NCBI GenBank assembly: GCA_002700365.1
Contig: PADB01000012.1
Coordinates: forward strand, 62,001 to 126,000
Reading direction: 5' to 3'
DNA from: Kordiimonas sp.
GTDB lineage: Bacteria; Pseudomonadota; Alphaproteobacteria; Sphingomonadales; Emcibacteraceae
Length of the DNA: 64,000 bases
Part shown: in pieces, positions 33,539 to 42,435 of the stretch
How positions within the stretch are numbered: the stretch's first letter is position 1
Layout of the letters: every line of letters starts with the position of its first letter
Position numbers and translations under genes: made by a program
The notes under the pieces: generated by a model
The model's database searches: none
Seen by the model: only the letters and a program-made list of their open reading frames with translations
Told to the model about the DNA's origin: nothing

Positions 33539-34792
33539 ATGAGCATGTTAAATGGATTATTAAAAAAAACGCAGCCCGTAGACAACATAGGCCATACAGA
33601 AACAGCGGTTAACGATGACCATGATACGGCTGCGGAACTGGCTTTATATAAAGAGGCCTTTGAAAAAATAAAGAATGTTTGCCAGGCTGCGGAGCAAGGC
33701 GACCTGGAAAGCCGGATTACCCATAATGAAGGCTTTGGTGATTTGGTCAGCGGATTTAATGCGATCAATAATCTGCTGGATTTGGTTGATGCCTTTGTCC
33801 GGGAAAGTGGTGCGTCTTTGGAGCATGCCTGCGAACATAAATATTACCGCAGTTTTATGGAGCGCGGTAAGAAAGGGAGTTTCCGCCGGGGTGCTAAAGT
33901 TATTAATCAGGCACGCCTCCAGATGGAGGCCGGTGAGAAACGCGTAGCAGATGAACGCCGTGTGTTGGCGGATCAATTCGAAGAAAAAATTTCCGGCGTG
34001 GTGAATGCATTTTCCGCCTCTGTTGGTGAGTTGGAAACAACCGCAGAGCATATGAAGAACACGGCCCGTCAAACCCATGATGAAAGTGTGGCGGTGTCGA
34101 CATCCGCTAATGAAGCCACTTCAAACGTGAATGCCGTCGCCGCGGCAACAGAGGAATTGTCGACATCTGTCGGGGCTATTTTGGAGCAGGTCAATTCATC
34201 AGCAGAAACGACAAAATCTGCGGTGGCTGAGGTGGAAAATGCCTCTGCTGCGGTGCAGGGGTTGGCCACATCTGCGAATGAAATTGATAAAGTGGTTGAG
34301 TTAATTCGCGGCATTGCAGGCCAGACAAACCTGTTGGCGTTAAATGCGACTATCGAAGCGGCCCGGGCAGGGGAAGCCGGTAAGGGCTTTGCTGTGGTGG
34401 CTTCAGAAGTAAAAAATCTGGCCAATGAAACGGCGAATGCCACCGATGACATTGTTTTACAGGTGGACCAAATTCAGCAGGCAATAAACAATACGGTGAC
34501 CACGATTGAAAATATCAGCACCCGTATTTCAGAGGTTAGCGATTTTTCAGCAGCGATTGAAGCTACGGTCGATGAACAGAACGAAGCGACAATTGAAATT
34601 TCCCGTAGTGTCCAGGACGCAGCAACAGGAACAGAACATGCGGCGCAAAGTGTTGACAGTATTGCCGCAGCCTCACGTGAGACCGAGGAAGTCGCACAGC
34701 AAGTACGTGAGGAGACGGGCTCCCTGTCACAGCAGACAGAAGTGCTGATGTCTGAAGTCAGTAATTTTCTGAATTCAATCCGCAGTCAGTAA
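33539..34792 (+). CDS. Cytoplasmic methyl-accepting chemotaxis protein, copy 1
   Basis: A 417-residue chemoreceptor without membrane segments. The N-terminal part (residues about 35-140, [20 protein letters not shown] ... [12 protein letters not shown]) looks like tandem HAMP-type coiled coil. The signalling domain contains the invariant hairpin tip [20 protein letters not shown] followed by [19 protein letters not shown]. No CheR-tethering pentapeptide is present at the C-terminus. It presumably receives its signal from the preceding PAS protein and acts on CheA/CheW, which are not in this window. Confidence 0.93.
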   Translation: MSMLNGLLKKTQPVDNIGHTETAVNDDHDTAAELALYKEAFEKIKNVCQAAEQGDLESRITHNEGFGDLVSGFNAINNLLDLVDAFVRESGASLEHACEHKYYRSFMERGKKGSFRRGAKVINQARLQMEAGEKRVADERRVLADQFEEKISGVVNAFSASVGELETTAEHMKNTARQTHDESVAVSTSANEATSNVNAVAAATEELSTSVGAILEQVNSSAETTKSAVAEVENASAAVQGLATSANEIDKVVELIRGIAGQTNLLALNATIEAARAGEAGKGFAVVASEVKNLANETANATDDIVLQVDQIQQAINNTVTTIENISTRISEVSDFSAAIEATVDEQNEATIEISRSVQDAATGTEHAAQSVDSIAAASRETEEVAQQVREETGSLSQQTEVLMSEVSNFLNSIRSQ

Positions 34793-34819
34793 TACGCGGG
34801 AAAAATGCTTTGATTTTGT

Positions 34820-34850
34820 AAGGCGGCTGACTTCCAGCCGCCTTAAATAT
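34820..34850 (+). terminator. Hairpin after chemoreceptor copy 1
   Basis: Perfect 10-bp stem AAGGCGGCTG / CAGCCGCCTT with loop ACTTC, followed by AAATATTTG, a poor T tail. Probably a terminator separating the two receptor pairs. A second hairpin (CGGTTGTAT / ATATAACCG) lies near 34880-34912. Confidence 0.6.
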
Positions 34851-35000
34851 TTGTTAGCGAATAAGACCTATAAATAAGATTGCGGTTGTATAAAAACAAA
34901 CAATATAACCGGGGCTAATGAAGAATAATTAAGTTACATATTAGTCATAAATACAGGGTGAAAGAGGCATTGGATTAATTGTTGAGAGGCGCGCAGTCTT

Positions 35001-35576
35001 ATGGTCAAAATACAGGTCACCCCGACCCAAAATGAGATAACATTTGGCGATGGTGAATTAATCGTCAGTAAAACAGACCTTAAAGGCCATATCACTTATG
35101 CCAATGATGTCTTTATGCGTGTGAGCCAGTTTGATGAACACGAACTGATCGGCCAACCTCATAGCGTAATTCGCCACCCTGATATGCCGCGATGTGTTTT
35201 CAAATTATTATGGGACACTATTTCGCAAGGGGGTGAAGTCTTTGCTTATGTGAAGAATATTGCCCGAAACGGAGATTACTACTGGGTCTTTGCGCATGTT
35301 ACGCCGACTTTTGATGAAGGTGGCAATATCATTGGTTATCATTCAAATCGCCGCAGCCCTGATCGTCATGCCGTAGAGGTCATGTCTGTACTATATGCGC
35401 ACCTTCTGAAAGAAGAACGTCGCCATTCCAATGCCAAAGACGGGCTTAACGCAGGTTTTCAGATGTTGAGCAATATTCTGGAAACACAGGGCATCCCTTA
35501 TGATGAATTCATTTTTACCATGGGTAATATTGAATCTTCTGATGGTCTGGCCAAGGCCTTATCAGGCTATAATTAA
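35001..35576 (+). CDS. Aer-type PAS sensor protein, copy 2 (split aerotaxis receptor)
   Basis: A 191-residue homologue of the protein at 32962, alignable from end to end: [57 protein letters not shown] and GYHSNRRSPD. The putative FAD-contact residues are kept. Differences are spread throughout, so the duplication is not recent. The C-terminal helical tail (YDEFIFTMGNI) is also conserved between the copies and may be the contact to the chemoreceptor. The start ATG has GAGAGG upstream. Confidence 0.88.
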   Translation: MVKIQVTPTQNEITFGDGELIVSKTDLKGHITYANDVFMRVSQFDEHELIGQPHSVIRHPDMPRCVFKLLWDTISQGGEVFAYVKNIARNGDYYWVFAHVTPTFDEGGNIIGYHSNRRSPDRHAVEVMSVLYAHLLKEERRHSNAKDGLNAGFQMLSNILETQGIPYDEFIFTMGNIESSDGLAKALSGYN

Positions 35577-35590
35577 GCAGAGTGGTAACG

Positions 35591-36871
35591 ATGATGAATA
35601 TCTTTAAAATGTCTTCTAATAGCAGCCAGCTAAAGGGGCGTATTGATAAAGGAAATGCGGTTAACATGGCTGCGGAAAATGCGCCTGATTTAGCATCTGA
35701 TGATGCTGCGCAATTGGCAAACTATCGTTTGGCGCATAAAAAAATCGAAGACGTTTGTAAGGCCGCGGCAGAGGGTGATTTAGAGCGGCGTGTCATCAGT
35801 GAAGCTGATGGGCGCGATGAAGAATTCAGATCTATTTATAATGCGGTGAATAGTGTTTTGGACCGTATGGATGCCTTTATTCGCGAAAGTGGCGCGTCTT
35901 TGGAATATGCCTGTGAAAAAAAATATTATCGCCGTTTTGTTGAACGGGGTATGCATGGCAGTTTCCGTCGTGGGGCAGAGGTGATTAATGAGGCGAGGGC
36001 ACAAATGGAGTCCGTTGAAGCCAAAGTATCACGGGAACGTCAGGCATTGTCGGATGAATTCGAAGAGAAAATATCCAGTGTGGTCAGTGCGTTCTCCGCA
36101 TCAGTTGAAGAATTGGATAAGACCGCTATCCAGATGAAAGAAACCGCACGTCAAACCCATGATGAAAGCATGGCAGTATCATCGTCGGCCAATGAGGCTA
36201 CAGCAAATGTTAATGCGGTTGCGGCCGCGACAGAGGAACTGGCCACATCAGTGAACGCGATTTTAGGGCAGGTGAATTCATCGTCAGAGACAACCCGTAC
36301 AGCGGTGAGTGATGTGGAAAGTGCTTCGCAGGCTGTTCAGGGGCTGGCGGAGTCTGCGCATGAAATTGATAAGGTGGTGGAGTTAATCAGGGGGATCGCA
36401 GGACAGACGAACTTATTAGCTTTGAACGCCACCATTGAGGCGGCACGGGCGGGGGAGGCCGGTAAAGGTTTTGCCGTCGTGGCGTCTGAGGTGAAAAATC
36501 TGGCTAATGAGACGGCGAATGCCACTGATGATATTGTTTTGCAGGTTGAAGAAATACAACATGCGATTGAAAACACTGTTTCCACAATTCGTAATATCAG
36601 TGATCGCATTAATCAGGTGAATGAATTTTCTTCTGCCATTGAAGATACAGTGGGGGAACAGAATATGGCGACTATAGAAATTTCCCGCAGTGTTCAGGAC
36701 GCGGCCACTGGTACGCAACATGCGGCGGACAGGGTTGATAGTATTGCAGCAGCATCGCGTGAAACAGAGGCTATTGCTGGTGAAGTTGGGCGGGCGACAC
36801 ATGATCTGACAAAACAGACAGACTTTTTGAGAAATGAAGTCAATGCCTTCTTACAATCAATCCGCGGTTAA
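35591..36871 (+). CDS. Cytoplasmic methyl-accepting chemotaxis protein, copy 2
   Basis: A 426-residue homologue of the receptor at 33539. The HAMP-like N-terminal half (YRLAHKKIEDVCKAAAEGDL ... RRGAEVINEARA) is more divergent, while over 60 residues around the signalling tip ([20 protein letters not shown] onward) are identical to copy 1. It also lacks a membrane segment and a C-terminal pentapeptide. I start at ATG 35591; a GTG at 35582 is possible. It forms a two-gene unit with the PAS protein 14 bases upstream. Confidence 0.93.
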   Translation: MMNIFKMSSNSSQLKGRIDKGNAVNMAAENAPDLASDDAAQLANYRLAHKKIEDVCKAAAEGDLERRVISEADGRDEEFRSIYNAVNSVLDRMDAFIRESGASLEYACEKKYYRRFVERGMHGSFRRGAEVINEARAQMESVEAKVSRERQALSDEFEEKISSVVSAFSASVEELDKTAIQMKETARQTHDESMAVSSSANEATANVNAVAAATEELATSVNAILGQVNSSSETTRTAVSDVESASQAVQGLAESAHEIDKVVELIRGIAGQTNLLALNATIEAARAGEAGKGFAVVASEVKNLANETANATDDIVLQVEEIQHAIENTVSTIRNISDRINQVNEFSSAIEDTVGEQNMATIEISRSVQDAATGTQHAADRVDSIAAASRETEAIAGEVGRATHDLTKQTDFLRNEVNAFLQSIRG

Positions 36872-36896
36872 ATAGAGAACGAAATAACGACATAAA

Positions 36897-36930
36897 AAAG
36901 CGGCGAACTATGTTCGCCGCTTTGTTTTTG
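36897..36930. terminator. Bidirectional terminator between chemoreceptor copy 2 and mscS
   Basis: A perfect 12-bp stem AAAGCGGCGAAC / GTTCGCCGCTTT with loop TAT, a T run on the plus side (TTTGTTTTT) and an A run before it that gives a T tail on the minus strand. It serves both converging genes. Confidence 0.9.
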
Positions 36931-36946
36931 CTTATTGTCGGAAATG

Positions 36947-37792
36947 CTAGGATTTAGCACCGACATTTTCCGGCAGGGAAATAACATGAAGGTCCTGCTG
37001 CGGATAGGGAATAGAAACACCGACATCGTCCAATTTGAGTTTAATGTTTTTAACCAGATCAAAACGGACAGGCCAGTAGTTACCGTTTGCACACCATGCC
37101 CGTACGATCAGGTTGACAGAGCTATCGGCCAGTTCACTGACGACAATTTGATGGGCCGGGTCTTTTAGAATACGGTTGTCCTGACCGATGACATCGGCGA
37201 TGGCCTGTGTTGCGGTGTCAATGTTATCGCCATAACCAATACCAATAACCAGATCAACACGGCGGTTGTCGTGATGGCTGTAATTTTTCACAGCGGCACC
37301 CCAAACCTGACCATTGGGAATGACAATCTGAACGTTGTCGCCAGTGCTCATTTCCGTAGTGAAAAGGCTTAGATTCCTGATGACGCCAGCATGACCAGCG
37401 ACTTCAACAAAATCGCCGATTTTAAAGGGCCGGAAGATTAAAAGCATAACCCCTGCGGCAACGTTGCTGAGTGTTCCTTGCAGGGCCAGACCAATGGCAA
37501 GACCCGCCGCACCGAAGACAGCCAAGAGGCTGGCTGTTTGCACGCCAAATTGATCAAGTACGGCCAACAGCGTGAAAATGAGAATAATGTATTTAACGAT
37601 GCTGGCGAAAAAACCGGCTAACATAGCATCAAATTTAGGACTTTTGAGTAAGGCGCGACGTGTGGCCCCAGAGGCCCAGCCAGCAACAATCCAGCCAAGG
37701 ATAAGAATAATAAGCGCGCCGAGAACGCTAAATCCATAGGTCGTGGACATCTCAATCACAATGTCCGTTATTTCCTGCATTTGGTCTTCCAT
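36947..37792 (-). CDS. mscS: Small-conductance mechanosensitive channel
   Basis: A 281-residue MscS-family channel, close to the E. coli MscS length (286). Three N-terminal helices are followed by the pore helix TM3 with its Gly/Ala pattern (FGAAGLAIGLALQGTLSNVAAGVMLL) shown in part here as GLAIGLALQGTLSNVAAG, then the beta domain (RPFKIGDFVEVAGHAGVI; VIPNGQVWGAAVKNYS) and the cytoplasmic vestibule. It opens under membrane tension to release solutes during osmotic downshock. Transcribed alone, convergent with the chemoreceptor. Confidence 0.94.
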   Translation of the reverse strand: MEDQMQEITDIVIEMSTTYGFSVLGALIILILGWIVAGWASGATRRALLKSPKFDAMLAGFFASIVKYIILIFTLLAVLDQFGVQTASLLAVFGAAGLAIGLALQGTLSNVAAGVMLLIFRPFKIGDFVEVAGHAGVIRNLSLFTTEMSTGDNVQIVIPNGQVWGAAVKNYSHHDNRRVDLVIGIGYGDNIDTATQAIADVIGQDNRILKDPAHQIVVSELADSSVNLIVRAWCANGNYWPVRFDLVKNIKLKLDDVGVSIPYPQQDLHVISLPENVGAKS

Positions 37793-37939
37793 ACGATGCC
37801 CCTTTCATGTCCGATTAGATCACGGCAAGATATTTAAGTGTATATCCCGCCAATGTAATTTCGGATTTTATAGCAAAAACTTCGCGTGGAGAAGGATTAT
37901 CGTTAACAAAAAGTAAATTCGTAGACGGGGGCATTATCA

Positions 37940-37970
37940 CACGGGTTCACGAAATTTGTGATGAACCGTG
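37940..37970. other. Hairpin upstream of the bufferin operon
   Basis: CACGGGTTCA faces TGAACCGTG with one bulged G and a 12-base loop, followed by ATTTTCATTT. Possible terminator or regulatory stem. Together with the next palindrome it is the only structure I see in the 301 bases between mscS and bufA. Confidence 0.35.
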
Positions 37971-37984
37971 ATTTTCATTTGATC

Positions 37985-37997
37985 TTCCACTGTGGAA
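37985..37997. promoter_or_regulatory. 13-bp palindrome, candidate operator of the bufferin operon
   Basis: TTCCACTGTGGAA is a perfect palindrome about 100 bases before the bufA ATG. Such short dyads are usually bound by dimeric regulators. It does not match the longer CueR box, and I do not find a clear ECF SigF-type promoter, which controls bufferins in Caulobacter. Confidence 0.4.
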
Positions 37998-38093
37998 AAG
38001 TTGGCCTGTTGCCGCTGCTGATTGCGCTAACCTTACAGCAAAATCGAAGGGGCAGATCACAGGGTGAAATGGATTAAGGAAAAGGAAGAGAAA

Positions 38094-38357
38094 ATGAGTA
38101 CTTCAACAGCAAAAAATAGCGCGTTAGTTGCCTCAGCCATGGCGGTCGCATTGAGCATGGCATCAACCACACCGGCTACGGCTGGTGCTAAGAATATGGA
38201 AAAATGCTACGGCGTGGTGAAAGCCGGGAAAAATGATTGTCAGACCGCGACTTCTTCATGCGCGGGAACGTCCAAAATAGATGGCCAGAAAGATGCCTGG
38301 ATTTATGTACCTAAGGGGACATGCGCGAAAATCGTGGGTGGTTCTACACAGTCATAA
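38094..38357 (+). CDS. bufA: Bufferin precursor BufA (DUF2282 RiPP precursor)
   Basis: An 87-residue exported RiPP precursor. ATG 38094 has GGAAG upstream and gives a Sec signal peptide (hydrophobic stretch at about 9-23, Ala-x-Ala region near TPATAGA). The mature region has the four conserved cysteines of bufferin 1 at residues 38 (EKCYGV), 49 (NDC), 56 (SSCAGTS) and 77 (PKGTCAKIVGG). In characterised bufferins some cysteines become 5-thiooxazoles that bind copper, helping cells cope with excess metal. The partner enzymes are encoded directly downstream. A longer reading from ATG 38064 would add ten charged residues before the signal peptide. Confidence 0.92.
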   Translation: MSTSTAKNSALVASAMAVALSMASTTPATAGAKNMEKCYGVVKAGKNDCQTATSSCAGTSKIDGQKDAWIYVPKGTCAKIVGGSTQS

Positions 38358-38435
38358 GCAGGCCTGATGCTGCCAGATAAGGACCAGAACAGACACAAGT
38401 TGACGTAAAAAGACGACCTGAGACAGGAGTATCCT

Positions 38436-39356
38436 ATGTTTGCATCTTCCCACGCTAAACAGTCCTTCCCACGGGATTTCCTGTCTCAACCGTCCTTTGA
38501 AAAGATGGTCGGTGAAAATATGGTCGGCGTGAGCCTAAAGGCACAGCATTATCAAACCATATTGGAGCAACTGCCGCCATTGGGCTGGTTCGAAGTGCAT
38601 TGTGAAAATTATATGGGGGCAGGGGGGGCGCCACATTATTATCTAGGTCGAATTGCGGAAAATTACCCGATCTCTTTTCATGGTGTGGGAATGTCACTGG
38701 GGAGTTGTCAGCGTCTTGATAAAGATCATCTTTTCAAATTAAGGGAACTGGTTGATCGTTATTGCCCGTTTCTGGTGTCAGAACATCTCGCGTGGTGCGG
38801 GACTGAACAGCGGTATTTAAATGATCTTCTGCCGATGCCGTATACCGCAGAAAGTCTTGACGTCTTGGTGCGCCATGTTGATGAAATGCAAACGACGTTA
38901 AGGCGACAGATATTAATCGAAAACCCGTCCAGCTATCTGGAATACAGAGGGCAGGATTATGATGAAGCGGCGTTTCTCGTAGAACTTGCGCGGCGGAGCG
39001 GCTGTAAAATTCTGCTCGATATCAATAATATCTACGTTTCCAGCTGCAATCATGGCTGGGACGCATTGGCCTATCTGCGGTCAATACCGGCTGATATTGT
39101 CGGGGAAATACACTTGGCTGGTCATCATGTGCGCCAGTGGCGCGGTCAGGAAATTCGCATTGATGATCATGGTAGTAATGTCTGCGAGGCGGTGTGGGCA
39201 CTCTTTGAGAACGCTGTCGGTATGGTGGGGATAAAGCCCACCTTGGTTGAATGGGACAGCAATGTACCTTCTTTGTTAACCCTGCTGCAGGAGGCAGGGC
39301 GTGCGTCATTAATTATGGACAAAATATCCGACAGGGTGGGTTGCCATGGCGGATAA
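38436..39356 (+). CDS. bufB: BufB, DUF692 multinuclear iron-dependent oxidase (MNIO)
   Basis: A 306-residue DUF692/MNIO enzyme with a TIM-barrel fold that modifies precursor cysteines using iron and oxygen. Conserved blocks with expected metal ligands: GWFEVHCENYMG, ISFHGVGMSLG, FLVSEHLAW, ILIENPSSYLEY, KILLDINNIYVS, GEIHLAGHH and IDDHGSNV. CAGGAG precedes the ATG by 8 bases. It follows bufA by 78 bases and overlaps bufC by 11 bases. By family knowledge it converts BufA cysteines to thiooxazoles together with the DUF2063 partner. Confidence 0.95.
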   Translation: MFASSHAKQSFPRDFLSQPSFEKMVGENMVGVSLKAQHYQTILEQLPPLGWFEVHCENYMGAGGAPHYYLGRIAENYPISFHGVGMSLGSCQRLDKDHLFKLRELVDRYCPFLVSEHLAWCGTEQRYLNDLLPMPYTAESLDVLVRHVDEMQTTLRRQILIENPSSYLEYRGQDYDEAAFLVELARRSGCKILLDINNIYVSSCNHGWDALAYLRSIPADIVGEIHLAGHHVRQWRGQEIRIDDHGSNVCEAVWALFENAVGMVGIKPTLVEWDSNVPSLLTLLQEAGRASLIMDKISDRVGCHGG

Positions 39357-40191
39357 ATGTTCTCTTTCAGAAGCCCCATTGCGCCTTCCTTCATTAGGAC
39401 GATTGCAGTCGTCCTTTCAAAGAAACATCATTGGTCATAGCCATATGGATGTGGACGATAAAGAGCTACTCCCCTTTATTATCGAAAACGGCATTCCAGC
39501 TGGAGAACGGTTGGATATATATCGCAATAATAGCTTTATTACCCTGCGGGAGGCTTTAAAGGCCACATTTCCTGTCGTGTGCCAATTGGGGGGAGAGGAC
39601 TTCTTTAATATGTTGGCCGCGGCGTATATTCGGCAATGCCCCCCCGCAAAGGCATCATTGATATTTTATGGTGACCGGTTTGCTGCATTGATTGATGAAG
39701 ATAAAAGGACGGCGTCCATTCCCTATCTGGGAGATGTGGCCCGGCTGGAATGGGCCTGGCATTGTTGTTATCACGGGCAGGATGACACGCCGCTTGTGGC
39801 GCAAGATATGCAAACGCTGGATGATACTGATTTCCCGGAAATACATTTTAAACTTTTGGCGAATAGGCAATGGGTAAAGTCCAATTACCCTGTCCTGCAT
39901 ATCTGGCAAATACATCAGGAACCTGATGAGGGCATGGAGATGGTGTCTTTGGAAGAGGGCGGATGTGATCTGCTGGTTATGCGTCATGAGCTTGATATAC
40001 AGATCGTCAACTTTGCACCAGATGCAGCACTGTTTTTACGATATTTAGATCATGAAAAAAGTCTGGCAGACGCCACACAACTGACCCAGGACGCTTATGC
40101 CGGGTTTGATCTGCAAAGCTGCCTGCAGGAAATGTTGACGTTAGGGGTCTTTAGCCAATTTTACTTCAAAGATAGAAGGAGCCAGTCATGA
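39346..40191 (+). CDS. bufC: BufC, DUF2063 partner protein of the MNIO enzyme
   Basis: A 281-residue protein with the DUF2063 putative DNA-binding-like N-terminal helical domain (LDIYRNNSFITLREALKATFPVV; LAAAYIRQCPPAKASL; IPYLGDVARLEWAW) and a C-terminal RRE-like region. In MNIO systems this partner binds the precursor and presents it to the enzyme. Its start overlaps the bufB end, and its end overlaps the DoxX gene by 4 bases (ATGA), so the three are translationally coupled. No membrane segment is seen. Confidence 0.92.
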   Translation: MADKCSLSEAPLRLPSLGRLQSSFQRNIIGHSHMDVDDKELLPFIIENGIPAGERLDIYRNNSFITLREALKATFPVVCQLGGEDFFNMLAAAYIRQCPPAKASLIFYGDRFAALIDEDKRTASIPYLGDVARLEWAWHCCYHGQDDTPLVAQDMQTLDDTDFPEIHFKLLANRQWVKSNYPVLHIWQIHQEPDEGMEMVSLEEGGCDLLVMRHELDIQIVNFAPDAALFLRYLDHEKSLADATQLTQDAYAGFDLQSCLQEMLTLGVFSQFYFKDRRSQS

Positions 40192-40712
40192 CACATTCAA
40201 ATCTTGCCTTTGGGGACTTAATGTCACGATTGGCGGTATGGCCAATGACATTAGGGACGATGATTCCTATGGGCGCCATTGGTTTATTGGCGCGCCTTGG
40301 TATTGCGGGCATATTTTGGCGATCGGCAATGACAAAAATCACGTTGTTTGTAGATGTCGGCAACTTTTCTTTCGCGCAGTTTTGGGCTGTGCTGACGTTG
40401 AATTGGGAGGTTAGCCCCGTCACATATACTCTTTTTGAATATGAATATGCGCTGCCCGTAATCCCCCCCGCGTGGGCCGCACATCTGGCGTTGATGGCGG
40501 AAATAATACTGCCGTTGTTATTATTGTTGGGGCTTGCAACACGGCTCTCCGCCATGGCTGTTTTTGTCATGACATTGGTAATCCAGTTATTTGTTTACCC
40601 TAATCTTTGGCCGGATCATGCGTTGTGGTCTGCTGCCGCGTTATACTTAATGGCAAAAGGGGCGGGGGTGATGTCTCTGGATTATCTCATTACACGCAGA
40701 TTTTTACCCTAG
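40188..40712 (+). CDS. DoxX family membrane protein of the bufferin operon
   Basis: A 174-residue DoxX-type protein with about four helices (IGLLARLGIAGIFWRSAMTK; AAHLALMAEIILPLLLLLGL; AMAVFVMTLVIQLFVYP; AALYLMAKGAG). DoxX proteins regularly close bufferin operons (GigD in Caulobacter); their role there is not settled, with quinone-linked redox or membrane partnering proposed. The ATG overlaps the bufC stop. Confidence 0.9.
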   Translation: MTHSNLAFGDLMSRLAVWPMTLGTMIPMGAIGLLARLGIAGIFWRSAMTKITLFVDVGNFSFAQFWAVLTLNWEVSPVTYTLFEYEYALPVIPPAWAAHLALMAEIILPLLLLLGLATRLSAMAVFVMTLVIQLFVYPNLWPDHALWSAAALYLMAKGAGVMSLDYLITRRFLP

Positions 40713-40803
40713 TCGTAAAAATTATTTTTTGTCGCAGGTTTTCTGCGGGGATAGCGTATTATAGTTATGATGTTGGGAGGGGCCTCATTTTCAGGAGAGA
40801 GGT

Positions 40804-41280
40804 ATGACAAAGAAGATTATCATTACAGCCATTTCTATGGTGGCATTGGGAACAACCGTTGCTATTGCCGATGGTCATATGAAAAAGAAAGAGGCCATGC
40901 GGGATATGATGTCAGGTCATGGTGGCAAAGCACATCATGGTGCTGTGATGCTGCATATGTATGACCGTAACGAAGATGGTGTTGTTTCTGCAGACGAATT
41001 TAAGCAACAACATAAAAAAACATTTGTCGCTGCCGATGATGACGGCAATGCGGCATTGGACTTTGAAGAATTCGAAAGCTTTGCCGAAATGCAGAAGGCT
41101 GCCCATCAACGTGCCATGCGCCAACATAAATTTAAAATGATGGACAGCAATGGTGATGGTAAAGTGAGTGCGGATGAATTTAGTGCCAAGATGGACAAAC
41201 GTTTTGCCCGCATGGATCGCAATGATGATGGGACATTGGATAAAAAAGACCGAAAATCACTGCATAAGCCAAAGAATTAA
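40804..41280 (+). CDS. Periplasmic EF-hand protein
   Basis: A 158-residue secreted protein with a signal peptide (MTKKIIITAISMVALGTTVAIA) and four EF-hand-like loops: DRNEDGVVSADEF, DDDGNAALDFEEF, DSNGDGKVSADEF and DRNDDGTLDKKD. Loops 1 and 3 are canonical; loop 2 is one residue irregular and loop 4 ends in Asp. A Met/His-rich segment after the signal (HMKKKEAMRDMMSGHGGKAHHG) could bind copper or another metal, in keeping with the bufferin operon 91 bases upstream, though it has its own AGGAG and probable promoter. Calcium binding is inferred. Confidence 0.88.
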   Translation: MTKKIIITAISMVALGTTVAIADGHMKKKEAMRDMMSGHGGKAHHGAVMLHMYDRNEDGVVSADEFKQQHKKTFVAADDDGNAALDFEEFESFAEMQKAAHQRAMRQHKFKMMDSNGDGKVSADEFSAKMDKRFARMDRNDDGTLDKKDRKSLHKPKN

Positions 41281-41337
41281 TGCTTTTAAGCCTGCGTGGC
41301 TGTGCCAAAATATCGGCATAACAACCTGTTGAGGCGC

Positions 41338-41380
41338 AAAAAGGGAAGATGGCACACGGTCATTTTCCCTTTTTCTATTT
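41338..41380 (+). terminator. Terminator after the EF-hand gene
   Basis: Long A/T and G/C stem AAAAAGGGAAGAT / ATTTTCCCTTTTT with an 11-base loop and trailing TCTATTT. Confidence 0.8.
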
Positions 41381-41552
41381 CAATTGTTAAAATATCAGTG
41401 TGGTGATATGAACTGGCTGTTGCAGTAATGACAAAGCCGCAGTATTTTCGCGCAGATATTAAGTGACATTGCATAAGTCATCCGGCCAATGGTGAGGGCC
41501 ATGGCAGATAACGAGCATGCAAACGAATATGCATAAGAACAGGAGCACACAG

Positions 41553-42431
41553 ATGTTCAAAGGCTCTATACCCGCTCTGATTACCCCGTTTGCGAACGGC
41601 CGTGTTGATTATGATGGGTTTCAGAAGTTGGTGAACTGGCAAATTGAAGAAGGATCACACGGTTTAGTGCCTTGTGGGACAACAGGTGAGTCGCCAACAT
41701 TGGACCATGATGAACATCGTAAAGTGACGGAAATAGCGATTGACGTTTCTGCAGGGCGGGTGCCGGTTATTGCGGGATGCGGTTCTAATTCCACCCGTGA
41801 GGCTGTAGGCCTGATGGAACATGCTGCCAAGGCGGGTGCGGATGCGGCGCTGGTCGTTGTGCCTTATTACAATAAGCCGACGCAAGAGGGAATGTTTCAG
41901 CATTTCAAGGCCTTAAATGATGCGGCTGATTTGCCGATCATTATATACAATATTCCCGGGCGCAGCATTGTCGATATGAGCGTAGAGACAATGGCGCGTT
42001 GCTATGGGGAATTGAAAAATGTTATTGGCGTTAAGGATGCTACGGGCGATGTTGCCCGTGTGGCGTTGCAGCGCGTTGCCTGTGGGCCAGACTTTTTGCA
42101 ATTGTCCGGGGAAGATCAAACAGCCCTGGCTTTGATGGCGCATGGGGGGCATGGGTGCATTTCAGTGACCGCAAATATTGCGCCGTCTCTTTGTGCCGCT
42201 TTTCAGAATGCCTGCATGGAAGGTGATTATCAAACCGCACTGACATATCAGGACCGATTAACACGGCTACATGACGCGATGTTTGTAGAGGCAAGCCCGG
42301 GACCTGTTAAATATGCAGCATCATTATTGGGGCTATGCAGTGATGAAATGCGTTTACCTATGGTGCCTGTCAGTACGCAGACGCAGAAAACGGTACGCTC
42401 TGCCCTGGAAGATGCGGGCTTATTAGGATAA
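41553..42431 (+). CDS. dapA: 4-hydroxy-tetrahydrodipicolinate synthase
   Basis: A 292-residue TIM-barrel aldolase that condenses pyruvate with aspartate semialdehyde in lysine and diaminopimelate synthesis. The Schiff-base lysine is in IGVKDATGD, the catalytic Tyr in IIYNIPGRS, and the substrate loop is [12 protein letters not shown] use ATG 41553 ([13 protein letters not shown]), which has AGGAG 8 bases upstream and matches the family N-terminus; an upstream in-frame ATG at 41517 has no ribosome site. smpB follows after 4 bases. Confidence 0.97.
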   Translation: MFKGSIPALITPFANGRVDYDGFQKLVNWQIEEGSHGLVPCGTTGESPTLDHDEHRKVTEIAIDVSAGRVPVIAGCGSNSTREAVGLMEHAAKAGADAALVVVPYYNKPTQEGMFQHFKALNDAADLPIIIYNIPGRSIVDMSVETMARCYGELKNVIGVKDATGDVARVALQRVACGPDFLQLSGEDQTALALMAHGGHGCISVTANIAPSLCAAFQNACMEGDYQTALTYQDRLTRLHDAMFVEASPGPVKYAASLLGLCSDEMRLPMVPVSTQTQKTVRSALEDAGLLG

Positions 42432-42435
42432 AGAC

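Noticed and set aside
32962-36871. Recent transposon-borne duplication of the receptor pairs
   Set aside because: No insertion sequence or flanking repeat is visible, and the copies have diverged too much outside the signalling tip.
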